Part shown: positions 53,823 to 63,630 of the stretch, one piece after another
Position numbering within the stretch: the stretch's first letter is position 1
Layout of the letters: each line of letters opens with the position of its first letter
Assembly (NCBI GenBank): GCA_937125395.1
Contig: CAKZLI010000071.1
Span: 18,299 to 82,298 of the forward strand
Direction of reading: 5' to 3'
DNA: 64,000 nucleotides
DNA from: an uncultured Glaciecola sp.
Lineage (GTDB): Bacteria > Pseudomonadota > Gammaproteobacteria > Enterobacterales > Alteromonadaceae
Made by a program: the position numbers and the translations under genes
The notes under the pieces: generated by a model
Database searches by the model: none
Told to the model about the DNA's origin: nothing
Seen by the model: the letters and a program-made list of their open reading frames with translations, nothing else

Positions 53823-54107
53823 ATGATTGAATTAGTAGGTTATACCGCTGCGGTTTGTACGTCGTTATCGTTTTTACCCCAAGCACTCAAAGTCCTTAAA
53901 ACTAAAGACACACAGTCCTTGTCACTGGTAATGTACAGTGTATTTACGTTTGGTGTGATGATGTGGTTAAGCTATGGGATATTGTTAAACGATTTGCCAA
54001 TGATTTTAGCGAATGTGCTCACATTTATATTGGCATTCTTTATATTGTTGATGAAAATCAAAAATAACAAAAAAGATAAACTGGCAGACCAGGCGGGCCA
54101 CCAGTAA
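53823..54107 (+). CDS. SemiSWEET-like PQ-loop sugar transporter
   Basis: 94 aa, three TM; AAVCTSLSFLPQALKVLKTKDTQSLSLVMYSVFTFGVMMWLSYG. Confidence 0.9.
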   Translation: MIELVGYTAAVCTSLSFLPQALKVLKTKDTQSLSLVMYSVFTFGVMMWLSYGILLNDLPMILANVLTFILAFFILLMKIKNNKKDKLADQAGHQ

Positions 54108-54132
54108 TTATCTTGCATTTAGCGCGATGAGT

Positions 54133-57100
54133 TTATACTTCATCGCCTTTACGATATGGCATCGCTTGCTCATATGCTTCTACTTGTTGTTTTAATGCTT
54201 CTGGTGAAGCGGTATTCTTTGCCAAAATATAATACATGGTAGGGACAACAAACAACGTCAAGAATGTTGAGAACAACACGCCAGCAAAGATAACCATACC
54301 GATCACTGCCCTACTCTCCGACCCTGGCCCTGACGCTAAGACTAAGGGTAATGCACTAAATACAGTGGTAAAGCCGGTCATAACTATCGGGCGTAATCGT
54401 TGCGTAGCCGCAGTACATAGCGCGGTTTTAAATTCCATACCTGCATCACGAAGCTGATTGGTAAATTCAACAATCAGGATGCCATTTTTGGCCGCCAGGC
54501 CAATCAACATTACCAGACCAATCTGGCTGTAGATATTCAATGACATACCACTCAAGTACAGCCCAATATAAGCCCCTACAAGTGCTAGCGGGACAGTTAA
54601 CATAATGACTAAAGGATGTATCCAACTTTCAAATTGTGCGGCTAACACTAAGTATGTGACCGCTAACGCCATTGCGAATATAAATATGAATGAGTTACCT
54701 GATTCTTGGTATAACAACGACTCACCTTTATAATCAATGGCGACGTCCTCAGGCAAATCAGTGGCAACGATATTCTCTAGATAGGCTAACGCTTCACCAA
54801 TCGTGTACCCTTCTGCTAAATTGGCTGAGATTGTGATTGAACGCATGCGATTATAGCGGTTTAAGGTAGATGAAGTTGCTTCTTCATCGACACTGACCAA
54901 ATTATCCATCGGAATAAGTTGATTGCTAGTATTAGAGCGAACAAAAATATTATCAATACTATTAGGGCTAGTAAAATCACTGTCTTTCCCCTCCAGAATG
55001 ACCTCATACTCTTGCCCTCGGTCAAGATAGCGCGATACTCTGCGCTGTCCAAGCATCGTTTCTAACGTTCGACCTATTTCAGAGATGGATACCCCTAAAT
55101 CGGCAGCTCGCTCACGATCAATATTGACATTAATCTGCGGTGTTGTTTCTTTATAATCTGAATCTAAACGCAGTAAATTGCGGTTTTCTGAGGCTTTTTC
55201 TAACAACGTATCACGCCATTGTACTAATTCCTCATAGGTATTTCCTTGTAGCACAAACTGCACCGGCCGGCCTACACCCCTGCCGCCCAATGCTGAACGC
55301 ATCAAGGCAAAAGCGCGCACATCCGGGATCCCCTGTAACTTGCCAGTGACTTCATTCATCAAATCAAACGTGCTACGTTTACGATCATCCCAGTTTGCAG
55401 CGCCAACAATTGCAATACCTGCAGAGCCACCAAATCCAGGAGTACGAACCAACACCCGACGCACTTCACCTGTATCTAAATACGGGAGTAGCACATCTTC
55501 GATTTTTTTAAGATTGTCACTATTTGATTCATAACTAGCCCCTTGTTGGGCTTGCATAAGCACAAAGAAATTACCGCGATCTTCTTTTGGAACAAATTCT
55601 TTAGGCAATAAACCATTTAATTGATATAACGCGACAAGACTGGTCGCTATCAAAATAAACACCAATATGGGTTGATGAACGGTAACTTGTAAGCGCTGAT
55701 TATACGCTTGTTCTATTTTTTTGAATACTGCGTCGACCCATGCACCAAAACCACTGCTACGGCTGCGTTTTTTTAGTAACAATGAACTCAACATTGGCGA
55801 TAACGTCAGTGCTGTGAAGCTTGAAAATGCAACCGCAGCGGCAATTGCCAATGCAAACTCCGTAAATAACCGTCCAATATTACCTTCCAAAAACACCAAT
55901 GGCACAAATACCGAAATCAATACTAACGTTGTGGCAATAACCGCAAAGCCCACTTCTCTAGCACCACGATACGAGGCCAATAGTGGTGGCTCTCCCATTT
56001 CAATCCGTCGATAAATATTCTCAAGCACCACGATCGCATCATCAACCACTAATCCTATCGCTAACACTAGGGCTAATAAGGTCAACAAGTTAATAGAGAA
56101 GCCTAATGCATACATGACAATAAATGCAGCAACCAGTGACACCGGAACCGTAATAGCCGGGATAATGGTGGCTCTGATATTACCTAAGAAAATATATATC
56201 ACTACCACTACCATCAACATTGCGATAGCCAGCGTGTTGTATACTTCGTTAATGGATTCTTCAATGAACACCGATGAATCATAGCTCGGTACAATAAAAA
56301 TATTATCTGGTAATGTTTGTGTGATTTGTGCAATCTCCGCCTTGGCATTGCGCGCGACTTCCAAGGTATTTGCTTTAGATTGTTTGACAATACCCAAACC
56401 AATCATATTAACGCCATCACCACGAAAATCGGTTTCATCGTCCTCAGCGGCAAGTTCTACTGTCGCAACTTCAGATAATCGCACCAAATAACCGTCCACA
56501 TTGGATTTGATCGTTAAGCGGGCAAAGTCATCTGGTGTTAAAAATGAACGTGCCACGCGCACTTCAAAATCACGCGATGCGGACTCAACGCGTCCAGCGG
56601 GTAATTCGACATTTTCGCTACGAATTACGCGTTCAACGTCTGCTACCGTGACGCCTCGTGCAGCCATTGCTTGTTTATCTAACCATACTTTCATGGCATA
56701 GCTTCGACCACCGCCTATTCGAACACGCGCCACACCATCAACAGTCGATAGTTGATCGGCAATAAAGCGATCCGCGTAATCTGTCAATTCCATAACAGAC
56801 AAATTACTAGAGCGAAGGTTGTACCATACAATCACATCTTCATTTGAGCCCGCTTTAGATACTTCTGGTGGAAAAGCTTGATCTGGTAAGTTATTCAGCG
56901 CACGACTAATGCGCTCTCGAACATCATTGGAGGCGGCATCGATGTCACGTGATAAATTAAATTCAATCGAAATACTCGAGCGTCCATTGCGGGATGATGA
57001 TGAGATGTTTTTTATTCCTTCAATACCACTAATACGATCTTCCAGTAACTGCGTGATACGGGTTTCAATAATGGTTGCTGAAGCCCCAGGATAGCTGGTA

Positions 57101-57243
57101 CTAACAGACACAATGGGTGGGTCAATATCAGGATATTCACGCAGCGATAATAAGCTAATCGCAACAATCCCAAACACAATTAATAATAAATTAACGACAC
57201 TTGCAAATACCGGTCGTTTAACGGATAAATCAGACAATAACAT
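54133..57243 (-). CDS. Efflux RND transporter permease (HAE1-type)
   Basis: 1036 aa; LSDLSVKRPVFASVVNLLLIVFG; VGLVVDDAIVVLENIYRR. Confidence 0.96.
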   Translation of the reverse strand: MLLSDLSVKRPVFASVVNLLLIVFGIVAISLLSLREYPDIDPPIVSVSTSYPGASATIIETRITQLLEDRISGIEGIKNISSSSRNGRSSISIEFNLSRDIDAASNDVRERISRALNNLPDQAFPPEVSKAGSNEDVIVWYNLRSSNLSVMELTDYADRFIADQLSTVDGVARVRIGGGRSYAMKVWLDKQAMAARGVTVADVERVIRSENVELPAGRVESASRDFEVRVARSFLTPDDFARLTIKSNVDGYLVRLSEVATVELAAEDDETDFRGDGVNMIGLGIVKQSKANTLEVARNAKAEIAQITQTLPDNIFIVPSYDSSVFIEESINEVYNTLAIAMLMVVVVIYIFLGNIRATIIPAITVPVSLVAAFIVMYALGFSINLLTLLALVLAIGLVVDDAIVVLENIYRRIEMGEPPLLASYRGAREVGFAVIATTLVLISVFVPLVFLEGNIGRLFTEFALAIAAAVAFSSFTALTLSPMLSSLLLKKRSRSSGFGAWVDAVFKKIEQAYNQRLQVTVHQPILVFILIATSLVALYQLNGLLPKEFVPKEDRGNFFVLMQAQQGASYESNSDNLKKIEDVLLPYLDTGEVRRVLVRTPGFGGSAGIAIVGAANWDDRKRSTFDLMNEVTGKLQGIPDVRAFALMRSALGGRGVGRPVQFVLQGNTYEELVQWRDTLLEKASENRNLLRLDSDYKETTPQINVNIDRERAADLGVSISEIGRTLETMLGQRRVSRYLDRGQEYEVILEGKDSDFTSPNSIDNIFVRSNTSNQLIPMDNLVSVDEEATSSTLNRYNRMRSITISANLAEGYTIGEALAYLENIVATDLPEDVAIDYKGESLLYQESGNSFIFIFAMALAVTYLVLAAQFESWIHPLVIMLTVPLALVGAYIGLYLSGMSLNIYSQIGLVMLIGLAAKNGILIVEFTNQLRDAGMEFKTALCTAATQRLRPIVMTGFTTVFSALPLVLASGPGSESRAVIGMVIFAGVLFSTFLTLFVVPTMYYILAKNTASPEALKQQVEAYEQAMPYRKGDEV

Positions 57244-57248
57244 ACGGT

Positions 57249-58352
57249 TTATCCTTGTGAACGTTCAAGCGCGGGTGCTGGGTTGGCCGTTGCATTTAAT
57301 ACACGCAATGTCGACCCATTTCTGATCCTAAGCGTCCCCTGCACGACGACCTCATCACCACTGTCTAGACCGGATAGTATCTGTACGGTTCCTGGGCGGC
57401 GCTCACCTATTAGTACTTGTGTTTTTAATGCTTTGCCATCTGTGACTTTAAATACAAACTGATCCTTGTGATCAGGTACAAGGGCTTTTTCATCGATGAC
57501 TAATGCACTCAGTACACGTTTTTGTAAGGTCACCGTTAACAACATACCGGGTCTTAATTGACCTGATTCGTTATTGATCACCGTGCGAATATTGATCGAA
57601 CGTGTTGCTGGGTCGATGCGTGAATCAACATTGGTAATAATTCCACTAAATTGCACACCTGGGTATGCCACTGATTCTGCAAAAACCGTCTGCCCATCGG
57701 CTACACTGGGTAAATGACGCTCAGAGATAGCAAAATCAACTTTTATGGTTGCCAAATCATCCAATGTTGTCAGTACATCGCCGGGACGAACAAACGCACC
57801 TAAGGACACCTGACGTAGGCCTAACTTGCCAGAAAACGGAGCCGTGATCAGGGTTTTATTTAAATTTTCTTGCGCGACTTCTCGTTGCGCTGTTAATGCT
57901 TTGACTCGCGCTTGGCGTTCATCTAGTAACTGTTTCGAGGTTGAATTACTCAAGGATAAATTTTCAAAGCGTGCTAATTGACGTTGAGCTTCAGCTAGGT
58001 TGATGTCAATTTCATTGAGCTTTGCTTGTTGTTCTTTATTGTTTAAGCGTGCCAGTAAACTGCCTTTTTCGACTTGTTGTCCATCACTAAAATGTAACTC
58101 AGTAATCACATCGGCTTGCTGCGGGGTAATCATCACAGATTCATTTGCTTTAGCGGTGCCTAACGCTTGCAGAGTAATCGCAAATGGCTCGATGCCGGCA
58201 ATCTGTGTCATTACAGGTGTTGCTCTGCTGCCGCGCTGCTGATCAACTGACGCTTTGGGTAAATTGATATAAATTAAAAAACCAACAATGGCGATAACAC
58301 CAATTAATAGCGGAGAAAAACCAAGACGTTTAAACATAAAATTCCTAATCAA
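57249..58352 (-). CDS. Efflux RND transporter periplasmic adaptor subunit
   Basis: TM anchor and lipoyl/barrel-sandwich pattern; directly upstream of the RND permease. Confidence 0.95.
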   Translation of the reverse strand: MIRNFMFKRLGFSPLLIGVIAIVGFLIYINLPKASVDQQRGSRATPVMTQIAGIEPFAITLQALGTAKANESVMITPQQADVITELHFSDGQQVEKGSLLARLNNKEQQAKLNEIDINLAEAQRQLARFENLSLSNSTSKQLLDERQARVKALTAQREVAQENLNKTLITAPFSGKLGLRQVSLGAFVRPGDVLTTLDDLATIKVDFAISERHLPSVADGQTVFAESVAYPGVQFSGIITNVDSRIDPATRSINIRTVINNESGQLRPGMLLTVTLQKRVLSALVIDEKALVPDHKDQFVFKVTDGKALKTQVLIGERRPGTVQILSGLDSGDEVVVQGTLRIRNGSTLRVLNATANPAPALERSQG

Positions 58353-58446
58353 TGTAAAAAATAATATCGCCTAATAATGTACATATTGGTGCAATATTTT
58401 GAAATAACAGCGTATTATATAATGAATTACATAATATGTACTGTTT

Positions 58447-59028
58447 TTGATGTTATTTAGATTGATTTGGATCGTGTTTATTCTAGTTATTGTCGTAGGT
58501 TGTTACCCTGCGCATCCTAACTTGCCCCATTGTCGAACCCAAACGCCTGAAAATGCAAATACTCAAGTGGTATCAAAAAATACATTTAACATACCTGTTG
58601 ATGCTAAATATGCAGGCTGTTTAATCCGTCTAGACCAGCGCGTACTATTGATATCACATCGTATTAGTGATCGTTTAGATATTCCAGGTGGGATGGCTCA
58701 ACCAACAGAAGCATTAGCTTGTGCAGCTCACCGCGAAACGTTTGCAGAAACGGGTATTAATGTTGAAGTGCGCGACGCATTGCAGCAAACAGCCAATGGC
58801 ATGGTCATCTTTGCTTGTGTGGCAGATAATGTTGTGAATCCAACGTTTTTTCCACGTACAGCCCCAAGCTTTGCCCAATATGAAGCTAGCGAATTACATT
58901 TACATGACCCTTATTTATTGGATAAAGATATGTTGCGCTTTGCTGATGATTTGATCCCCCTACGCGATGCCTTTGTCATAACGCCAAGCTCAATCCCAGT
59001 AACGCAGATCAACTCCGTTTCTGAATAA
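58447..59028 (+). CDS. Nudix hydrolase-like protein with N-terminal lipobox
   Basis: Nudix-like box GMAQPTEALACAAHRETFAETGI; N-terminus MMLFRLIWIVFILVIVVGC looks like a lipoprotein signal. Confidence 0.8.
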   Translation: MMLFRLIWIVFILVIVVGCYPAHPNLPHCRTQTPENANTQVVSKNTFNIPVDAKYAGCLIRLDQRVLLISHRISDRLDIPGGMAQPTEALACAAHRETFAETGINVEVRDALQQTANGMVIFACVADNVVNPTFFPRTAPSFAQYEASELHLHDPYLLDKDMLRFADDLIPLRDAFVITPSSIPVTQINSVSE

Positions 59029-59119
59029 ATCAGCTACGCACGTAAATTCAGTACTATCATTATAATTGATTCAAAATTCCCTTTTATTTGCCCAATTAAT
59101 CATCTAGTATCTTGGTATA

Positions 59120-59136
59120 ATCTGGTCTAACCACCA
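59120..59136 (+). promoter_or_regulatory. FadR-like operator candidate
   Basis: ATCTGGTCTAACCACCA overlapping the end of a TATAAT (59116-59121), upstream of an acyl-CoA dehydrogenase. Confidence 0.4.
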
Positions 59137-59165
59137 GCGTTTTACTCTGCACAATGTAAGGATTT

Positions 59166-60929
59166 ATGATGACCCAATATCGCGCTCCGCTAGATGATTT
59201 TTCGTTTTTGTTACATGATTGGCTGGGCCTTGACGGTCATTATCAACGCATCGGTGCAACCGGAATGGATGCGGATTTAGCACAAGAAATTTTAGCTCAG
59301 GGCGCTAAATTTGCAGAGCAAGAAATTGCGCCTTTAAACCAATCAGGTGATGAGCAAGGCTGTCGCTTGGTGGATGGACAAGTTGCCACTCCAGATGGTT
59401 TTGCTCAGGCATACCAAACTTATATTGCCAACGGTTGGAATGCAATGCTCGGTAACCCCGATTTTGAGGGGCAAGATCTACCTTATTCTATGGCTGTGCC
59501 AGTTCATGAAATGCTCAATTCTGCGAATTTAAGTTGGCGTTTAACCACCATGCTGACCGAAAGTGCGGTGTTAGCCGTAAACCGTCACGCCACTGATGAG
59601 CTAAAACAAACATACCTCAGCAAAATTACAACCGGTGAATGGACTGGTACCATGAACCTGACCGAACCGCATGCCGGCAGTGATCTGAGTTTGTTGACTA
59701 GTAAAGCAACGCCACAAGAGGACGGGTCTTATCGAGTAAGTGGAAATAAAATATTTATTACCGGTGGCGACCACGATTGGACGGAGAATATTATTCATAT
59801 GGTACTGGCTAGACTACCTGGTGCGCCTGAGGGCGTAAAAGGCATTAGTTTATTTTTGGTACCCAAAATCATGGTAAATGCAGATGGTTCACTGGGTGCG
59901 CCGAATCGCGTCAGCGTTGGCAGCATCGAAAAGAAAATGGGGATCAAAGGCTCCCCAACTTGTGTGATGAATTATGATGACGCAGTCGGTTATCTTGTCG
60001 GTGAAGAAAATGCAGGCCTAGCGTGTATGTTTACGATGATGAATGATGCGCGTTTTCAAGTGGGCTTACAGGGCTTGGGTGTTGCTGAAGCTGCTTATCA
60101 AGGTGCGTTGGAATATGCTGTTGAGCGCTTACAGTCTCGCGCTCCGCAAGGTGTACAAGCTGCCGATAAAAAAGCCGATCCGATTATATGCCAACCCGAT
60201 GTCAAACGTATGTTATTAACCCAACGCGCATTGACTGAGGGTTCACGCGCATTGTCTATCTTGTATGCTCAGTACATGGATATCGAAAAATACACCGACG
60301 GTGCCGAACAAGCAGAAGCAGCGACCGTATTAGCGTATTTGACCCCAGTCTGTAAGGCATTTTTTACCGACATGGCTACCGAAGTCTCTAACTACGGCAT
60401 TCAAGTGTATGGCGGTCATGGTTATATTCGTGAATGGGGTATGGAGCAGTTAGTGCGAGATACTCGCATCGCGCAGTTATATGAAGGGACCAATGGGATA
60501 CAAGCCGCAGATTTGATTGGACGTAAGTTAACACGCAGCAACGCCAGCATGATGCAAGCTACGTATGACGTGTTCAATCGCGTAGTCGCCAAGATATCAA
60601 ACACGGACAAACAACGCCAAGCCCAAGCACTGCTCAATGAGTGGCAGACGTTATCAAACGATTTGTTGGGCGCAACACCTGAACACTGTGCTGCCATTGC
60701 GTGTGATTATCTGCAGTATGTGTCATACACGCTTATCGGGGTGTTATGGTTGAGTATGCTTGACAAGCTACCAACGCTAGATAACCAATCATTTGCTGCA
60801 GGAAAAATCAAAACAGGTGAGTTTTATCTAGCTTATATATTGCCTCGTGCTCAACAGCATAAACACATTATTATGCATGCTGCTGAGACGGTGTATAACA
60901 CGGATATAAGTGATTTTATCACTGACTAG
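59166..60929 (+). CDS. Acyl-CoA dehydrogenase
   Basis: GTMNLTEPHAGSDLSLLTSKA; YGGHGYIREWGMEQLVRDTRIAQLYEGTNGIQAADLIGRK. Confidence 0.95.
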   Translation: MMTQYRAPLDDFSFLLHDWLGLDGHYQRIGATGMDADLAQEILAQGAKFAEQEIAPLNQSGDEQGCRLVDGQVATPDGFAQAYQTYIANGWNAMLGNPDFEGQDLPYSMAVPVHEMLNSANLSWRLTTMLTESAVLAVNRHATDELKQTYLSKITTGEWTGTMNLTEPHAGSDLSLLTSKATPQEDGSYRVSGNKIFITGGDHDWTENIIHMVLARLPGAPEGVKGISLFLVPKIMVNADGSLGAPNRVSVGSIEKKMGIKGSPTCVMNYDDAVGYLVGEENAGLACMFTMMNDARFQVGLQGLGVAEAAYQGALEYAVERLQSRAPQGVQAADKKADPIICQPDVKRMLLTQRALTEGSRALSILYAQYMDIEKYTDGAEQAEAATVLAYLTPVCKAFFTDMATEVSNYGIQVYGGHGYIREWGMEQLVRDTRIAQLYEGTNGIQAADLIGRKLTRSNASMMQATYDVFNRVVAKISNTDKQRQAQALLNEWQTLSNDLLGATPEHCAAIACDYLQYVSYTLIGVLWLSMLDKLPTLDNQSFAAGKIKTGEFYLAYILPRAQQHKHIIMHAAETVYNTDISDFITD

Positions 60930-60953
60930 AATACGACAGGCCTAAGTTGTAAT

Positions 60954-61517
60954 TTACACCGTAAAGTTCTTTTTGAACCATTTACGGAGCATGTTTTTTT
61001 CGTATTTAAGCGAATCCGAACTAAACAGCGGATTATGACCTGAAATAAATGACATATCTTTGAGCTCTACGGTGTCGCTACTAAGGACGTTGCCAGCGGC
61101 ATCGACATAAGTGTAACTAAACGCTATGCGCGGAATATCGATTTGCTTAATCAGACGTATATCCTCAGTAGAATGTAAGCCTAATCCAACAAAACTACCA
61201 GGTAATACCCGTCCAGCCAAATCTAAGTTCGTCACATCGATATTTAATACATGACCTTGCGGTAAATCTTGCGCGAGTTTAACAAGATATTTATCGATTG
61301 AACGGAAGGTGCGTTCAGCGAATTTTTTACGTGATTCATTCGCTGATTTAACATCAGTAAAGGTTTTATAATCGCCCCATTTAACGGTGATGTTGGGCGG
61401 AATAGCTTGGCTATCAGATTCAGATGATGCGAAAACAGTACCGCTGTGTGTCAAAAATCCGAGCATAAAACAAATGCATAGTGCATTTAACTGCTGACGT
61501 AAATGAGTGGTTTTCAT
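60954..61517 (-). CDS. DUF3016 domain protein, secreted
   Basis: Signal peptide; VKWGDYKTFTDV...DVTNLDLAGRVLPG typical of DUF3016. Confidence 0.85.
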   Translation of the reverse strand: MKTTHLRQQLNALCICFMLGFLTHSGTVFASSESDSQAIPPNITVKWGDYKTFTDVKSANESRKKFAERTFRSIDKYLVKLAQDLPQGHVLNIDVTNLDLAGRVLPGSFVGLGLHSTEDIRLIKQIDIPRIAFSYTYVDAAGNVLSSDTVELKDMSFISGHNPLFSSDSLKYEKNMLRKWFKKNFTV

Positions 61518-61704
61518 GAAGTATCCTTAACAGTGAAGCACTGAAGTCGATAAGTGTTATTAATAAATATAACACAACCATTTCGCTTAATACTAATCGC
61601 TGAGCATCGCATTTATGTAATAAACCATTAAACATTGATATACTTCAATAAAAGGACAACAGGATCATTTTATACTAACCAGATACGATGATCCGACAAA
61701 GGCA

Positions 61705-62225
61705 ATGACCATGAGCGAACAGATCCCCATTAAAGTTATCCCAGCAGAACCTAAAGCTGGCAAAGCGATCCCCAAAAAAATTACGATCCAACCTGCTGAT
61801 GATTCAGGTGTTGATATTTATCCTGCTCGTTCACGAATCTATGTCCGTGCTGTTAAAGGCACCATCGAAAACGCGCGTCGTTTTTTTGGGTTTATATTCT
61901 TAGCGTTATTTGCGGTGATCCCATGGCTACAATATAACGGTCAACAAGCTATTTTGTTTGATATCCCTGAACAACGTTTTAACTTGTTTGCTATCACGTT
62001 ATGGCCTCAAGATCTGACAGTACTCGCCTATATATTTATTGTTGCCGCATTCGCGTTATTCTTTGTCACGACTTTTGCAGGGCGTGTTTGGTGCGGATTT
62101 ATGTGCCCGCAAACCACTTGGACTTATATGTATATTTGGCTTGAAGAAAAAATCGAAGGCAGTGCCAACAAACGTATCAAATTAGACCAACGACAGTTAG
62201 ATTTTGACAAATTTTGGCGCAAACT
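61705..62225 (+). pseudogene. ccoG: Cytochrome c oxidase accessory protein CcoG, 5' fragment truncated at a chimeric junction
   Basis: RIYVRAVKGTIENARRFFGFIFLALFAVIPWLQYNGQQAILFDIPEQRF...VWCGFMCPQTTWTYMYIWLEEKIEG; family similarity stops near 62,215-62,225, then frame ends at 62256. Confidence 0.85.
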
Positions 62226-62468
62226 TGGAATACCCAGAGGCAAGAGGCCTTACTAAAACAGAATCTACCACTGTGTTGAATTCATGAATCGGACGATTCA
62301 AACCCATCAAAGGATCAGTATTTTCCTTGGCATAGTTCTTCTCTGAGCCAAATAATGCAATCGACAAACAAGCGATCAGGGCAAGCGTCCTACAGGTGTT
62401 TCTGTTGGGGGAAACACTTAGCAAAGCGCTAAATCTGGAATTCAAATAGTGACTCTTCTCGGGCCTCA
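62215..62468 (-). pseudogene. MlaA/VacJ-family lipoprotein, N-terminal fragment
   Basis: Complement reads ...KENTDPLMGLNRPIHEFNTVVDSVLVRPLASGYSKFAP; cut at both ends. Confidence 0.6.
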
Positions 62469-62685
62469 CGACCATTCTCCTTTCTTGTTGGTAATGGTGC
62501 CAACAACCTGATTTAGGTTTACCACATGAACACTTTCCATGGCATCATCGGTTTGTGCGTTGATAACGATGGCCTTGAACTCACGATTTTCACCATTTTC
62601 GCTGTTTTCTTGGGAAAATCCGGAGAAACTAAAAACTATAAAAAGGAGGAGTAGGTTTTTTTTCATTAACATAAAATCCAATCTT
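62468..62685 (-). pseudogene. Bacteroidetes-type carboxypeptidase-regulatory-like domain protein, N-terminal fragment
   Basis: MKKNLLLLFIVFSFSGFSQENSENGENREFKAIVINAQTDDAMESVHVVNLNQVVGTITNKKGEW from 62666 on minus strand; cut at GEW. Confidence 0.65.
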
Positions 62686-63630
62686 AAAGATACTAAACAA
62701 AACAAAAAAATACGCCAAGCTATTAAAAAACAAAAACCCTGCCAGACCATTTTGCGCAATTACCGAAAAGATGGCTCCCTTTTCTATAACGAACTGACCA
62801 TTACGCCCGTTTTCAACGACTTGGGCAAAACGACTCATTTTATAGGTGTTCAAAACGATGTGACCGATCGAAAGAAAGACGAGGTCTTTAAAGGCCATAT
62901 CAGAAAAGTTTTGGAAATGGTCGCTCAACATAAGTCGCTTAAAATCGTCGGTATGGAAATTGTAAAAACGATGGAATCAAGTATCAAAGAAGGTATAGCC
63001 TCCATTCTTACATTGGATTCTAAAAAAAATACCCTGCATAAACTGGTAGCCCCGAATTTACCCGAATCGTTCAGCAATGCAATTGAGGGGATTGGCATCG
63101 GTCCAAAGGTAGGTTCATGTGGTACGGCGGCCCATCTTAAAAAAGCTATTATCGTAACCGATGTTGCAAAGGATCCCCGCTGGAAAGATTTTAAGGACCT
63201 TGCCCTAGAAAACGGACTTCGTGCCTGTTGGTCGTTTCCCGTTCTTTCTTCGGACAAAAAGGTTTTGGGCACTTTTGCCATCTATCATAAAACGATAAAA
63301 ACGCCCACCAAAGGTCAAAAAGAAATTATTGCCAACTTAGTGCAGCTTACCAGTATCGCCCTTGAGCAACACCACGGCCGAAAAGAATTGGAAAGAAGCC
63401 GCTGGCTATTACAAGACTACGCAAGCGAATTAGAACTTAAAGTCGCTGAACGTACCGACGAACTCAAGGTTACCGTAAAAAAACTGGTCGAGGCCAATCT
63501 AAACCTCGAAGATCAGGTTCTGGAAACCAAGGCTGCCGAGAACAAGGCTTTAGAGAGCCAAGCAATGTTTACTGCTATTTCAAGAAATTTTCCAAAGGGT
63601 GTTATCATAGTCTTCAATTCTGATTTTGGT
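62685..63630 (+). pseudogene. LOV/PAS-GAF sensor protein, internal fragment (Bacteroidetes-like)
   Basis: LKDTKQNKKIRQAIKKQKPCQTILRNYRKDGSLFYNELTITPVFNDLGKTTHFIGVQNDVTDRKKDE then GAF and coiled coil; lacks N-terminal half of the LOV fold and ends at the start of another PAS (FPKGVIIVFNSDF). Confidence 0.7.
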
